Assembly (NCBI GenBank): GCA_023245145.1
Contig: JAHFKW010000003.1
Location: 49,659-98,822, forward strand
Source of the DNA: Candidatus Staskawiczbacteria bacterium
Lineage (GTDB): Bacteria; Patescibacteriota; Minisyncoccia; Minisyncoccales; Staskawiczbacteraceae
DNA length: 49,164 nt
Direction: 5' to 3'
Positions 42,010-49,164 of this stretch are shown one piece after another. The notes beneath the pieces were generated by a model, which saw nothing but the letters and a program-made list of their open reading frames with translations, did no database searches and had not been told where the DNA came from. Position numbers and translations under genes: made by a program. The first letter of the stretch is position 1. Each line of letters begins with the position of its first letter.

Positions 42010-42672
42010 ATGATAACTTTAGAAGACGTCAAAAAAAATGCGCAAATTTTGGAGTTCATTAATCAAACCGAAGAGGCTATGGAGGCTTTGCGTTATACTA
42101 ACCACGGCCGGCGTCATTCGGATGTGGTGGCCGAGCGTTGTATGCATATTGCTAAAGAGATGGGATTAAGTGATCGTGAAGCTGAATTGGCAGCGATTGC
42201 CGGCTTTTGCCACGACATGGGTAATTTTTTGACCCGAACTTATCATCATTTTTTTGGAGCCCAGCTTTTTTCACAAGTTTTTATTGGTAAATCTGATCCA
42301 AAAGAGTTGGCTATGATTATGCAAGCGATTAGCAACCACGACAAAGATGAAATGAATTTTGTGCATACCGTTTCCGCACTTTTGGTGCTGGCGGATAAAT
42401 CCGATGTCCACCGCAATCGGGTTTCAAAACAAAGCATGGAAGAAACCAAAGCCGATATTCATGACCGAGTGAATTGGGCTACCACGGAAAGCGGTCTGAA
42501 TGTGGATAACAAAACTAAAAAAATTGTGTTGAGCCTGAAAATTGACACTACTTTTTGTCCGATTATGGAATACTTTGAGATTTTTACGGAAAGAATGGAG
42601 TTTTGCAGGAAAGCCGCGCAGTTTTTAGGGTATAATTTCGGACTGCAAATCAATGACGTGGAATTACTGTAA
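42010..42672 (+). CDS. HD-domain metal-dependent phosphohydrolase
   Basis: A 220-residue protein with the HD signature 'HGRRHSDVVAERCMHIA' followed by 'AAIAGFCHDMGNFLTRT' (H...HD...). A later conserved 'ISNHDKDEMNF' and 'LLVLADKSDVHRNRV' (D) complete the site. HD proteins hydrolyse nucleotides or cyclic dinucleotides; the substrate is unknown. It follows sod by 4 nt and shares one base with the next start (TAATG). Confidence 0.88.
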   Translation: MITLEDVKKNAQILEFINQTEEAMEALRYTNHGRRHSDVVAERCMHIAKEMGLSDREAELAAIAGFCHDMGNFLTRTYHHFFGAQLFSQVFIGKSDPKELAMIMQAISNHDKDEMNFVHTVSALLVLADKSDVHRNRVSKQSMEETKADIHDRVNWATTESGLNVDNKTKKIVLSLKIDTTFCPIMEYFEIFTERMEFCRKAAQFLGYNFGLQINDVELL

Positions 42673-43127
42673 TGAAAGCTAAAGATTTTTTTGTGGTTTG
42701 TGATAATATTCGCAGTTTGGAAAATATCGGTTCTATTTTTAGGACGGCCGATGCACTGGGGGTAACTAAAATATATTTATGTGGAATTTCAGGCAAGCCA
42801 CCACATCAAAAAATCAGCAAAACAGCTTTGGGAGCAGAAAAAACCATTCCATGGGAATACTGCAAACAAACCTGGCGCTTAATCGAAAAATTACAACAGC
42901 AAAAAATACAAATCATTTCACTTGAACAAAGTAAAAACAGCGTTTTATATACAAAACTTAAACCGAAGTTTCCGCTGGCGTTGGTGATTGGCAACGAAGT
43001 GAAGGGAGTTTCCCAAAAAGCGCTTCAGCTTTCCAATAAAATAATACATTTGCCCATGCAAGGTAAGAAAGAATCGTTAAATGTTTCGGTGGCTTTTGGC
43101 GTGGCAGGATATCAAATAATGAAATAA
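42672..43127 (+). CDS. TrmH/SpoU family RNA 2'-O-methyltransferase
   Basis: A 151-residue knotted methyltransferase. Motif 1 is 'SLENIGSIFRTADALGV', motif 2 'LALVIGNEVKGVSQ', and motif 3 'IIHLPMQGKKESLNVSVAFG', which bind SAM through the trefoil knot. It methylates ribose 2'-OH in tRNA or rRNA. There is no extra RNA-binding domain, so it resembles the short TrmL-like type. It is followed by the terminator of the convergent gene at 43171. Confidence 0.92.
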   Translation: MKAKDFFVVCDNIRSLENIGSIFRTADALGVTKIYLCGISGKPPHQKISKTALGAEKTIPWEYCKQTWRLIEKLQQQKIQIISLEQSKNSVLYTKLKPKFPLALVIGNEVKGVSQKALQLSNKIIHLPMQGKKESLNVSVAFGVAGYQIMK

Positions 43128-43158
43128 AAAAAAGCCACCCAGCGCATGCGCAAGGTGG
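43126..43158 (-). terminator. Terminator of the GNAT-like gene
   Basis: On the minus strand CCACC and GGTGG flank a nested GCGCATGCGC palindrome, followed by c and eight T. Confidence 0.85.
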
Positions 43159-43170
43159 TTTGTTGACGGG

Positions 43171-43677
43171 TTAGGTTGAACAGCGTCGAATGCATTCTTC
43201 CGCCGAAACCCTTTGTCCGACCTCTACAGATTTTATATCTTGCATGACTAGCAAAGATTTTTTTCTGATAAAGGCGGTGGCTTTAAATCGCAAAACTCTG
43301 TTTTTTCTAAAGAAATCCTGTACGGGGGTGTTTTCCGCTTTAACCACTATCGTAACGGCACCACCTGGACTCTTCCTGGAATCTGTGACTTGTTTTAGCA
43401 GTAATTCATATGGTTTATATGAAACCGAGATACGACTTGATTCTGCAATGAATTCTGCTATCGACGGGTAGTGGCAAACAAGGCCACCGATAATTTCGTC
43501 GTCATGAAGAAGTACGAACGCCTCCCATGCTTCATGGTAATAACGGGTTTTATACAGACATTGCTTTAGGCGATCTGGTTCTAACCCGAGATTACTATCT
43601 CTCGCTATCCTCTTGATTGTCGGTAAATCCCGTAAAATCATTTCTCTAATTCTCCAATTAGGTTCCTTTGATATCAC
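43171..43677 (-). CDS. GNAT-like N-acyltransferase, GTG start (isolated, higher-GC cassette)
   Basis: The 168-residue protein begins at a GTG preceded by a strong RBS (GGAGGTG, 5 nt spacing). 'WRIREMILRDLPTIKRIARDS' is a typical GNAT first helix, and 'EAFVLLHDDEIIGGLVCHYP' the central strand. The later acyl-CoA loop is degenerate, so activity is uncertain. The gene stands alone on the minus strand with its own terminator and has higher GC than neighbours. The arrangement matches 7011 and 12481. A weak promoter (TATAAC with an upstream TTGAGT) is possible. Confidence 0.7.
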   Translation of the reverse strand: MISKEPNWRIREMILRDLPTIKRIARDSNLGLEPDRLKQCLYKTRYYHEAWEAFVLLHDDEIIGGLVCHYPSIAEFIAESSRISVSYKPYELLLKQVTDSRKSPGGAVTIVVKAENTPVQDFFRKNRVLRFKATAFIRKKSLLVMQDIKSVEVGQRVSAEECIRRCST

Positions 43678-43774
43678 GAAGCACCTCCGTCCGTTGGGTT
43701 ATAACAAAGAGCGACAATCGACACTCAACTAATGCTAAGCCCTGCCAATATGGAAGTCAAGACCTTGTCCATGC

Positions 43775-43789
43775 TATAATAACCACATG
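43775..43789 (+). promoter_or_regulatory. Leaderless-type promoter of the thioredoxin-like gene
   Basis: TATAAT at 43775-43780, six bases, then ATG at 43787. Confidence 0.7.
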
Positions 43790-44212
43790 ATAAAGTTTCC
43801 CAAAAAAGTAATCTATGTTACGGCGGGGGCGGGTGTGGCATTGGCGGTACTAATTATTTTGTTTTTCGGAAATATTGGGATTATTAGTGTATTGTCTTTT
43901 TTTGAAAAGCCAGATCCCTATATTGGTAAGATAGTGCTTTTTTACGGCAATGGCTGTGAGCAGTGTCAAAAGGTGGATGATTTTATTAAGACTAATAAAG
44001 TAAAGACTAAAGTTTCATTTGAAGAGGTTGAAGTGTTTGATAATAGGGATAATGCCAAGATACTGATTCATAAGGCTAAATTTTGCGGTTTGAGCGAGAA
44101 AGATTTGGGGGTACCTTTTTTGTGGGATGATCAATTTGGAAAATGCGTATATGGCTATGCTGATGTCATTAAATTTTTTCAGGAAAAGCTCAAAAAAGTC
44201 TTGAAACCTTGA
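43787..44212 (+). CDS. Membrane-anchored thioredoxin-like protein
   Basis: A 141-residue protein with an N-terminal membrane segment (about residues 8-32), then a small thioredoxin/glutaredoxin fold. The active-site pair is 'FYGNGCEQCQKVDDFI' (CEQC). The cis-Pro lies in 'DLGVPFLWDD'. It should be outside the membrane, perhaps reducing disulfides or passing electrons with the DsbA/DsbB pair. The specific role is unknown. It is probably leaderless (TATAAT-6-ATG). Confidence 0.82.
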   Translation: MIKFPKKVIYVTAGAGVALAVLIILFFGNIGIISVLSFFEKPDPYIGKIVLFYGNGCEQCQKVDDFIKTNKVKTKVSFEEVEVFDNRDNAKILIHKAKFCGLSEKDLGVPFLWDDQFGKCVYGYADVIKFFQEKLKKVLKP

Positions 44213-44297
44213 CATGACAGTTGACATTCGGGGTATATAGGCTAAAATGACCTAAAGTGTAGATAAATTCAAAATGAGTACAAGGTCGAAACAAATT

Positions 44298-44377
44298 AGA
44301 AGCTAGTATCTAGAAGCTAGAATCTAGAGTACGGCAAATAAATAATTCTAGATTCTAAATACTAGATTCTAGATTCT
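44298..44377. repeat. Inverted micro-repeat before the DUF5679 gene
   Basis: Left part: 'agaagctagtatct' then 'agaagctagaatct'. Right part (44346-44377) repeats the complement type 'ctagattct'. The halves could form a hairpin ending 6 nt before the ATG at 44384. The rest of the 44213-44383 gap shows no gene. Confidence 0.8.
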
Positions 44378-44383
44378 CAAAAA

Positions 44384-44548
44384 ATGGCAACAGAAGCATA
44401 TTGTGTAAAGTGCAAGGCAAAACGAATGATGAAAGACGCCAAAGAGGTTTCCATGAAGGGGAAGGGTGGAAAAACCAGAGCGGCTATGACGGGGACCTGT
44501 GAAAAATGCGGCACAAAAATGTTTAGGATTATGGGAGTCAAGAAATAA
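44384..44548 (+). CDS. DUF5679 zinc-ribbon protein
   Basis: A 54-residue gene too short for the ORF track. It begins 'MATEAYCVKCKAKRMM' and ends near 'TGTCEKCGTKMFRIMG', giving two CxxC pairs that should bind one zinc. The start, spacing and 'MKDAKEV' strand fit DUF5679, a small family of unknown function. It follows an inverted micro-repeat and lies 23 nt before the SWIB gene, so the two may be co-transcribed. Confidence 0.85.
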   Translation: MATEAYCVKCKAKRMMKDAKEVSMKGKGGKTRAAMTGTCEKCGTKMFRIMGVKK

Positions 44549-44571
44549 TATTATTAAAATAAATTAAAAAC

Positions 44572-44829
44572 ATGCCAAGAAAAGCAAATCCAGCGTTGCT
44601 CAAGCCCTACAATCTTTCTGCTGATTTGGAAGCAGTAGTGGGCAAAGGGCCAATGAGCCGAGGACAGGTAGTAAAAAAGATTTGGGAATACATTAAAAAG
44701 GGTAATATGCAAAATCCGGCCAATAAAAGAAATATTATTGCCGATGCAAAATTAAAAGTTATTTTTGGGGGCAAGGGTGAAGTAACCATGTTTGAAATGA
44801 CAAAATTGGTTTCCAAGCACCTTACTTAA
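44572..44829 (+). CDS. SWIB/MDM2 domain protein
   Basis: An 85-residue single SWIB domain: 'LLKPYNLSADLEAVVGKGPM', 'RGQVVKKIWEYIKKGNMQNP', 'KRNIIADAKLKVIFGG' and 'MFEMTKLVSKHL' match in order. In eukaryotes the domain is part of chromatin remodelers; stand-alone bacterial versions occur in chlamydiae and candidate phyla and their role is unclear, perhaps DNA-binding. A strong terminator follows. Confidence 0.92.
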   Translation: MPRKANPALLKPYNLSADLEAVVGKGPMSRGQVVKKIWEYIKKGNMQNPANKRNIIADAKLKVIFGGKGEVTMFEMTKLVSKHLT

Positions 44830-44834
44830 TAGTC

Positions 44835-44870
44835 ATCAAAAAACACTGGCCAAGGTCGGTGTTTTTTGAT
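44835..44870. terminator. Bidirectional terminator
   Basis: ATCAAAAAACAC pairs with GTGTTTTTTGAT around a short loop, 5 nt after the SWIB stop. Its right end overlaps the -10 (TACAAT) of ndk. Confidence 0.92.
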
Positions 44871-44880
44871 ACAATAATCA

Positions 44881-45489
44881 ATGATGAAAAATAATAAAAC
44901 AAAAGAATTACTGGGTGAGCGAACCGTTATGCTCATCAAGCCCGACGGAGTTAAGCGCGGATTGATTGGCGAATGTATCCGGAGAGTTGAACAGCGTGGC
45001 TTAAAAATCATTGCCATCAAAATGATGGTGGTGGATAAAGAACACGCTCGCAAACATTATCCCGGCACAGAAGATTGGCTTCGTGGCATGGGAGTAAAAA
45101 CTTTGGATACCTATGCCAAATACAATAAAGATCCAATCAAAGAATTAGGAACGGCTGATTCTCTTAAAATTGGTAATATGATATATGATTGGAATGTAGA
45201 TTTATTTACATCGGGTCCGGTAGTTGCGATGTTAATTTCCGGCATTCATGCCATTGATATGGTTCGTAAAATTGTTGGAAAAACAGTACCGGCTTTAGCC
45301 GACATGGGGACAATTCGCGGAGATTATTCGGTAGATTCTCCGGTTTTGGCCAATCAGGCCAAGCGTGCCATGCGTAATGTTGTTCATGCTTCGGGGGATT
45401 TTGTTGAGGCAGACCACGAAGTTACGCATTGGTTTTTGCCTTCAGAAATTCATGACTACATCCGATCCGAAGAAGAGGTCATGTTTTAG
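44881..45489 (+). CDS. ndk: Nucleoside diphosphate kinase, long form
   Basis: It transfers phosphate between nucleoside tri- and diphosphates through a His intermediate. 'VMLIKPDGVKRGLIGE' is the N-terminal strand, 'GTIRGDYSVDSP' the nucleotide site, and 'RNVVHASGDFVEADHEV' carries the active His. At 202 residues it is about 50 longer than usual; the extra part lies after 'HARKHYPG' and before 'FTSGPVVAMLISG'. TACAAT ends 5 nt before the ATG, so it is probably leaderless. Either of the two first Met codons may be used. Confidence 0.93.
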   Translation: MMKNNKTKELLGERTVMLIKPDGVKRGLIGECIRRVEQRGLKIIAIKMMVVDKEHARKHYPGTEDWLRGMGVKTLDTYAKYNKDPIKELGTADSLKIGNMIYDWNVDLFTSGPVVAMLISGIHAIDMVRKIVGKTVPALADMGTIRGDYSVDSPVLANQAKRAMRNVVHASGDFVEADHEVTHWFLPSEIHDYIRSEEEVMF

Positions 45490-45505
45490 TGAATAAGTTT
45501 TCCAC

Positions 45506-45534
45506 TGGACAGACTTTTTTTAAAGGATTACAAT
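45506..45534 (+). promoter_or_regulatory. Promoter of the 6S-like RNA
   Basis: TGGACA (45506-45511), 17 nt, TACAAT (45529-45534). The predicted start is about 45541, at the base of the closing stem. Confidence 0.78.
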
Positions 45535-45540
45535 AATAGT

Positions 45541-45666
45541 AGCTCTGAAGTTTCACAAGAATTCTATATTACCTTATTTTAAGGGAGTTCAATATTTGTT
45601 CTGGCCTTGGCCTGAACGTGAGAACACCCACTTAGATTTTCATAGAATCTAAAAGGGCTCCAGAGC
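45541..45666 (+). ncRNA. ssrS: Structured small RNA, probable 6S RNA
   Basis: About 126 nt between a good promoter and a strong terminator, with no ORF of its own. The ends pair: GCTCTG (45542-45547) with CAGAGC (45661-45666). The interior holds a 'gttctggccttggcctgaac' hairpin and, on the 3' side, a TTAGATT / GAATCTAA hairpin flanked by 'acaccca' and 'aaggg', similar in layout to the 3' bubble of E. coli 6S RNA. 6S RNA binds sigma-70 polymerase by mimicking an open promoter. I am confident of an RNA gene and less so of the 6S label. Confidence 0.62.
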
Positions 45667-45707
45667 AACAAAAAACCACCGTAAGGCGGTTTTTTGTTGC
45701 TTTTTTT
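45665..45707 (+). terminator. Terminator of the 6S-like RNA
   Basis: GCAACAAAAAACC(A)CC pairs with GGCGGTTTTTTGTTGC and is followed by seven T. Confidence 0.93.
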
Positions 45708-45774
45708 ATCCACACTATCGCACGTTGTTGATATTTTATTCGCGTGTTAAAATGTATCAATAAGCAATTAAAAA

Positions 45775-47526
45775 GTGCCTTACAAATTTTTATTATTGTT
45801 TTTATTTTTAATTCTATTACCCGTGGAAACGGTTTTAGCATCCACTACTGACGGAACTGTCACCGGGTATGCTTGGTCTCCACAAATCGGTTGGATAAAT
45901 TTTGGAAATACGGCGGGCAATATCCACATTACTGATTCACTATTAACTGGATACGCCTGGAATGAAAATACCGGCTGGGTAAATTTAGGGGCAACCGGCA
46001 GTGGAGTAACCAACAATGCCGAAGGTACTTTGAGTGGAAAAGCTTGGTCACAAGGCACCGGCTGGATAGATTTTTCCGGAGTCACTATAAGTTCTTCGGG
46101 GGTTTTTTCTGGTACTGCCAGTGGCGACAATAGCATTACTTTAGTTTTTGGTTGTACTCAATGTAATATTGTTACTGATTGGAGGCCAGCCAGCGCGCGA
46201 TCTAGTCAAAGTGGCGGTGGTCAAGGAGGTAGCGGTGGTGGCGTGGGCGGTGGATCAACTGGAGGTGGCCCATCTCCGACTCCCACGCCAACTCCTACGC
46301 CACCACCGTTATCCAATCCTGATCCTACCCCCAATCCAACGCCTTCACCTAATCCAAATCCTCTGCCCAATCCCAATCCGCCACCACCTTCATCGCCCAA
46401 TGCCAACCCTCAAGAGTCTAGTGGCAACAATACTCTTAATTCCGAGGTCGTAATTAATGCTGTTAATCAAGCTACCGAGGTCGTAAAAGACAAAGCAACA
46501 GAAGCTGTTGGTGTGACTTTGGAGAAAGTAAAAGAGTATTCTCGCGAAGTAAAAAAAATTATTCAAACACCGGAGGGTTCAGTTATTACCAAGATTATTT
46601 CAACCACCGGAGTAGGAATTGGCGTAGCTACCGCTACTTCAGTTTTTGTTTTTTCCTCATCATCCGTATTTGAATTATTATTGATTCCTTTTAGATTATT
46701 GGCGCTACTCTTAGCCTTTGTGGGACTTAAAAAACGGAAATTGCCATGGGGCGTGGTTTATGATTCAATCACAAAACAGCCATTAGACCCGGCCTATATT
46801 AGTTTAAAAAATATTTTTGGTAAAGAGGTTTCTTCGGCCATTAGTGATCTTGATGGACGATACGGATTTTTTACAGAACCGGGTATTTATCGTATTGTTG
46901 CCAACAAAACTAATTACGTTTTTCCTTCTGTAAAAATGGCGGGTAAAACTAACGATGAGCTGTACACTAATCTGTATTTTGGTGAAGATATAGGAATTAA
47001 GAATCTGGGCGATGTAATTATAAAAAATATCCCTATGGATCCTATAACATTTGATTGGAACGAATTTGCTAAGAAAAATAAAAAAATTATGAAGTTTTAT
47101 TCTCAATGGGACAGGTTATTCTACGGTTTTTCAAATGCATTTTTCATTATTGGAATGGGCGTGGCCATAGTAGCTTTTTTTGCCGCTCCGTATCCCTACA
47201 ACACTATTATTGCCGTGGTGTATGCGATATTATTGCTTCTAAGAGTTTTGGGTTTCAAGCCAAGGGCATACGGTTTCGTGATTGAAAAATCCACCGGCGC
47301 ACCGTTATCATTTGCAATTTTAAGAATTATGGATCCGGCATCAGGTCGAGAAGTTACCCACAAAGTGACAGATGCTTATGGAAGATATTATTGTCTGATA
47401 CCATCGGGAATATATTATGTGAAAATAGAGAAAAAAAATATGGATGAGTCTTATTCTGTTATATATACTTCCAATACTATCAATGTATCCAAGAAAGGTA
47501 TCATCAAAGAAAAGTTTAGCGTATAA
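45775..47526 (+). CDS. Repeat-bearing surface protein with carboxypeptidase-regulatory-like domains, GTG start
   Basis: A 583-residue protein with a signal peptide (about 1-22). Three repeats follow, 'GYAWSPQIGWINFG', 'GYAWNENTGWVNLG' and 'GKAWSQGTGWIDFS', then a Gly-rich and Pro-Asn-rich spacer (about 145-215). A helix, a membrane segment (about 275-320), a carboxypeptidase-regulatory-like beta domain ('WGVVYDSITKQPLDPAYISL'), two more membrane segments and a second such domain ('YGFVIEKSTGAPLSFAILRI') complete it. GTG at 45775 is the start; TTGTTG-17-TAAAAT lies upstream. Function is unknown; the Trp-rich repeats suggest a cell-surface role. Confidence 0.82.
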   Translation: MPYKFLLLFLFLILLPVETVLASTTDGTVTGYAWSPQIGWINFGNTAGNIHITDSLLTGYAWNENTGWVNLGATGSGVTNNAEGTLSGKAWSQGTGWIDFSGVTISSSGVFSGTASGDNSITLVFGCTQCNIVTDWRPASARSSQSGGGQGGSGGGVGGGSTGGGPSPTPTPTPTPPPLSNPDPTPNPTPSPNPNPLPNPNPPPPSSPNANPQESSGNNTLNSEVVINAVNQATEVVKDKATEAVGVTLEKVKEYSREVKKIIQTPEGSVITKIISTTGVGIGVATATSVFVFSSSSVFELLLIPFRLLALLLAFVGLKKRKLPWGVVYDSITKQPLDPAYISLKNIFGKEVSSAISDLDGRYGFFTEPGIYRIVANKTNYVFPSVKMAGKTNDELYTNLYFGEDIGIKNLGDVIIKNIPMDPITFDWNEFAKKNKKIMKFYSQWDRLFYGFSNAFFIIGMGVAIVAFFAAPYPYNTIIAVVYAILLLLRVLGFKPRAYGFVIEKSTGAPLSFAILRIMDPASGREVTHKVTDAYGRYYCLIPSGIYYVKIEKKNMDESYSVIYTSNTINVSKKGIIKEKFSV

Positions 47527-47566
47527 AAAATAACATTAAAAATTATAAATTTCAAATCACATATTA

Positions 47567-47591
47567 TTTGTAATTTGTTGTTTGTAATTTG
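47567..47591. repeat. AT-rich micro-repeat before the response regulator
   Basis: 'tttgtaatttg' occurs at 47567-47577 and 47581-47591. It is part of a 79-nt AT-rich gap of similar units. Confidence 0.65.
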
Positions 47592-47605
47592 GAATTAAAA
47601 ATCTT

Positions 47606-47980
47606 ATGTCTCAAAATATTTTAGTGGTGGAAGACGACGAATTTTTACGAGGATTGATTGGCCACAAATTGTTATCTGAAGGATTTAGTTTTTTCGTTGC
47701 TAAGGACGGCAGGGAGGGGTTGGATAAAATCAAAGAGACTAAGCCAGATTTAATATTACTTGATATGCTTTTGCCCGTCATGGATGGTTTTGAGGTTTTA
47801 GAAGAAATAAAAAAAGATCCAGAAATCGCTTCCATTCCGGTGATAGCGCTTTCAAATTTAAGTTCCAAAGAAGATATTGATCGCGCATTGCAGGCAGGAG
47901 CTATTCAGTACCTCATAAAATCACAGTCCAACCCCGGCGTTATTATTGATACGATTAGAGAAGTTTTAAAGAAAAAATAA
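47606..47980 (+). CDS. Single-domain response regulator (CheY-like)
   Basis: A 124-residue receiver. The acidic pocket is 'LVVEDDEFLRG', the phospho-Asp is in 'LILLDMLLPVMDGFEVL', the Ser in 'VIALSNLSSK', and the Lys in 'QYLIKSQSNPG'. It has no output domain. It lies between two surface-protein genes and has no adjacent kinase. It is similar in build to the receiver at 32374, and both could receive phosphate from the kinase at 21066. Confidence 0.93.
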   Translation: MSQNILVVEDDEFLRGLIGHKLLSEGFSFFVAKDGREGLDKIKETKPDLILLDMLLPVMDGFEVLEEIKKDPEIASIPVIALSNLSSKEDIDRALQAGAIQYLIKSQSNPGVIIDTIREVLKKK

Positions 47981-48049
47981 GAAAGTTATACACATACTCG
48001 ACACTTAGTGAATGTGTTAAAATAAATCTGGATTTTTATGTTCTAATTC

Positions 48050-49164
48050 ATGCTTGAATTCATACGGCAATGTATTAAATTAGTAAAAGGATTTATCGCT
48101 GACAGTACAATCAAACTGTTTAGTTTTTTTCGTGTCAGTTTTTTTTCATCTTTACTTTTAGGTGTAGTGGCGGCTGGATTATTCTCGGCCACATTGTATG
48201 TTTTTGCCACACCCCCCACTAGTCCGTATGCGCCCGGCGAAACCACTAATCCAAGCTGTGGTCCGAGTGATACTAATTGTACTGTGGTCGCTTCAGTTCC
48301 ATATACGGGGGCCACTGCAGCTTTGAATTTGGGTAGTCAGAATTTTACCACTTCTGGTACAGTGACTTTTTCGGGTTTGACGAGCAATGGATTTTTAAAA
48401 ACATCAGGAAGTAATGGCACGTTATCGGTTGACACCAACACATACACCTCAACCACTGACAAACTTAGTGTCTTTTCTGCCACCACTTCTGCCGAATTAG
48501 CTGGTGTTATCAGTAATGAAACAGGTTCGGGCCTCTTAGTCTTTTCCACCTCGCCCACCCTTGTCACCCCGGTCTTGGGAGCCGCCACCGCCACCAGCAT
48601 TAATGGACTGACTATTACCTCCACCGCCGGTACTCTTACCATCCCCAACAACTCTTCGGCGGCTTTAATTTTGAGTGGTAACTTTTCCACCACCCTAACT
48701 TCCACCGCCACCACCAACGTCACCTTACCAACCAGTGGAACTCTTTACGGCACCGCCACCGGTTCTATCACTTCCTCCGCCCTAGCTACCTCCTTATCTG
48801 ATGAAACGGGGAGTGGAGCCTCTGTCTTTGCCACCAGCCCCACCTTTGTCACTCCTATTTTAGGCACTCCTACCTCGGGTACACTGACCAACGCCACCGG
48901 ATTACCGATTTCCACCGGAGTCAGTGGATTAGGAACGGGAGTTGCCACTTTTTTAGCCACTCCATCCAGTGCTAACCTAGCTTCGGCAGTGACGGACGAA
49001 ACTGGCTCGGGTCTTTTGGTCTTTGCCACTAGCCCCACTTTCACCACCCCCGTTCTTGGAGCCGCCACCGCCACCAGCATTAATGGACTGACTGTTACTT
49101 CAAGTACTGGTACTTTAACGATTGCCAATAGTAAAACCTTAACTGCTTCCAATACTCTCACTTT
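48050..49164 (+). CDS. Giant beta-repeat surface protein, partial (runs off the window)
   Basis: The frame is open from ATG 48050 to the window end (371 codons), so the track missed it. A short cytoplasmic part and a membrane segment or signal ('FFSSLLLGVVAAGLFSATLYV') come first. Then Thr/Ser-rich repeats follow: 'SNETGSGLLVFSTSPTLVTP', 'SDETGSGASVFATSPTFVTP' and 'TDETGSGLLVFATSPTFTTP', with 'VLGAATATSINGL'. These are the repeats of phage tail-fibre-like and CPR surface proteins. A DNA repeat with 480-nt spacing shows recent duplication. The C-terminus is not visible. Confidence 0.85.
   Translation, partial: MLEFIRQCIKLVKGFIADSTIKLFSFFRVSFFSSLLLGVVAAGLFSATLYVFATPPTSPYAPGETTNPSCGPSDTNCTVVASVPYTGATAALNLGSQNFTTSGTVTFSGLTSNGFLKTSGSNGTLSVDTNTYTSTTDKLSVFSATTSAELAGVISNETGSGLLVFSTSPTLVTPVLGAATATSINGLTITSTAGTLTIPNNSSAALILSGNFSTTLTSTATTNVTLPTSGTLYGTATGSITSSALATSLSDETGSGASVFATSPTFVTPILGTPTSGTLTNATGLPISTGVSGLGTGVATFLATPSSANLASAVTDETGSGLLVFATSPTFTTPVLGAATATSINGLTVTSSTGTLTIANSKTLTASNTLT
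48578..48613 (+). repeat. 36-bp direct repeat in the surface protein gene, copy 1
   Basis: Identical to 49058-49093. The spacing of 480 nt equals 160 codons, a whole structural repeat. Confidence 0.9.
49058..49093 (+). repeat. 36-bp direct repeat in the surface protein gene, copy 2
   Basis: Identical to 48578-48613. The bases on both sides also remain similar (TSPTFxTP and TxTS flanks). Confidence 0.9.

Noticed and set aside
44298-44377. Short repeats considered as a CRISPR array
   Set aside because: Units are contiguous or inverted with no unique spacers of regular length, and no cas genes are near (the PD-(D/E)XK gene at 15849 is distant and lacks cas context).
45632-45841. Minus-strand ORF over the 6S-like region
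   Set aside because: It crosses the terminator and the surface protein start and has no recognisable features.
46221-46406. Minus-strand Gly-rich ORF
   Set aside because: Shadow of the Pro/Asn-rich spacer of the surface protein at 45775.
48337-49161. Two long minus-strand ORFs (128 and 138 aa) listed in the track
   Set aside because: They are shadows of the open plus-strand repeat protein that starts at 48050; their low-complexity Val/Glu content mirrors its Thr/Ser-rich codons.

Overview
The window is AT-rich and gene-dense, with many 1-20 nt gene junctions, and reads as part of the genome of a reduced-genome bacterium. I think it is most likely a member of the Candidate Phyla Radiation (Patescibacteria, Parcubacteria-like), by inference from gene content only. 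The supporting features are an F-type ATP synthase with shortened delta and epsilon subunits, a pyruvate kinase without its C-terminal domain, a PilB-PilC-prepilin-PilM-N-O pilus operon whose PilB lacks the usual zinc motif, tiny zinc-ribbon, DUF5679 and SWIB proteins, and very large repeat-bearing surface proteins. No rRNA or lineage marker is present to prove the placement.

Layout. 39-5150 (+) is an information-processing and housekeeping run: SIMPL protein, HIT hydrolase, DNA primase, sigma-70 factor, peroxiredoxin, HAD phosphatase. 5147-7604 (-) holds a small membrane protein, a two-gene segment bounded by a 47-bp direct repeat that touches the 3' end of tRNA-Asn, and a P-loop kinase-like gene. 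7763-16619 carries a DsbA-like thiol oxidoreductase, pyruvate kinase (-), an ABC exporter, small membrane and exported proteins, an isolated orphan gene (-), HAD and SDR enzymes, a cold-shock protein, dCTP deaminase and a PD-(D/E)XK nuclease. 16631-22673 is a tightly overlapping run: DsbB, alpha/beta hydrolase, acyl-adenylating ligase, methyltransferase, a LuxI/FeeM-like acyltransferase and a membrane histidine kinase. I read this as a possible acyl-signal or acyl-lipid synthesis and sensing module. 22729-32757 is a type IV pilus operon ending in a response regulator. 32761-39524 is the ATP synthase operon (a, c, b, delta, alpha, gamma, beta, epsilon), interrupted between alpha and gamma by a NYN-domain gene. 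39616-45489 holds small membrane and zinc proteins, Tgt, superoxide dismutase, HD hydrolase, TrmH-like methylase, a GNAT-like gene (-), a thioredoxin-like protein, DUF5679, SWIB and NDP kinase. A probable 6S RNA follows (about 45541-45666), then a repeat-rich surface protein, a response regulator, and the start of a giant beta-repeat surface protein that runs off the window.

Structure beyond genes. (1) In dnaG, the ABC exporter and tgt, GC-rich hairpin elements sit in the same reading frame and encode a similar A-x-A-(Q/K)-G-S-G peptide. They resemble in concept the Rickettsia palindromic elements. A different perfect 10-bp palindrome lies in the acyl-CoA ligase gene. (2) Many intergenic gaps consist of short-period AT-rich micro-repeats, a different unit at each site. 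One 38-bp version occurs in front of two unrelated genes and supplies the start codon and leader of a prepilin; another type lies inside atpD. (3) The NYN gene in the ATP synthase operon is bounded by a duplicated 5' end of atpG and carries its own promoter and a terminator-like hairpin. (4) At least six genes have TATAAT exactly 6 nt before the ATG, which predicts leaderless transcripts. (5) Three isolated minus-strand genes of higher GC each have their own RBS and terminator, two of them with near-identical promoters, and look like self-contained cassettes.

How the parts fit together. DsbA/DsbB and the thioredoxin-like protein would support folding of exported proteins. The pilus and the two surface proteins form the cell exterior used for attachment. 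The histidine kinase sits between the acyl-product genes and the pilus operon, and two single-domain response regulators lie further downstream. A signal-to-pilus link is therefore plausible but is inference.
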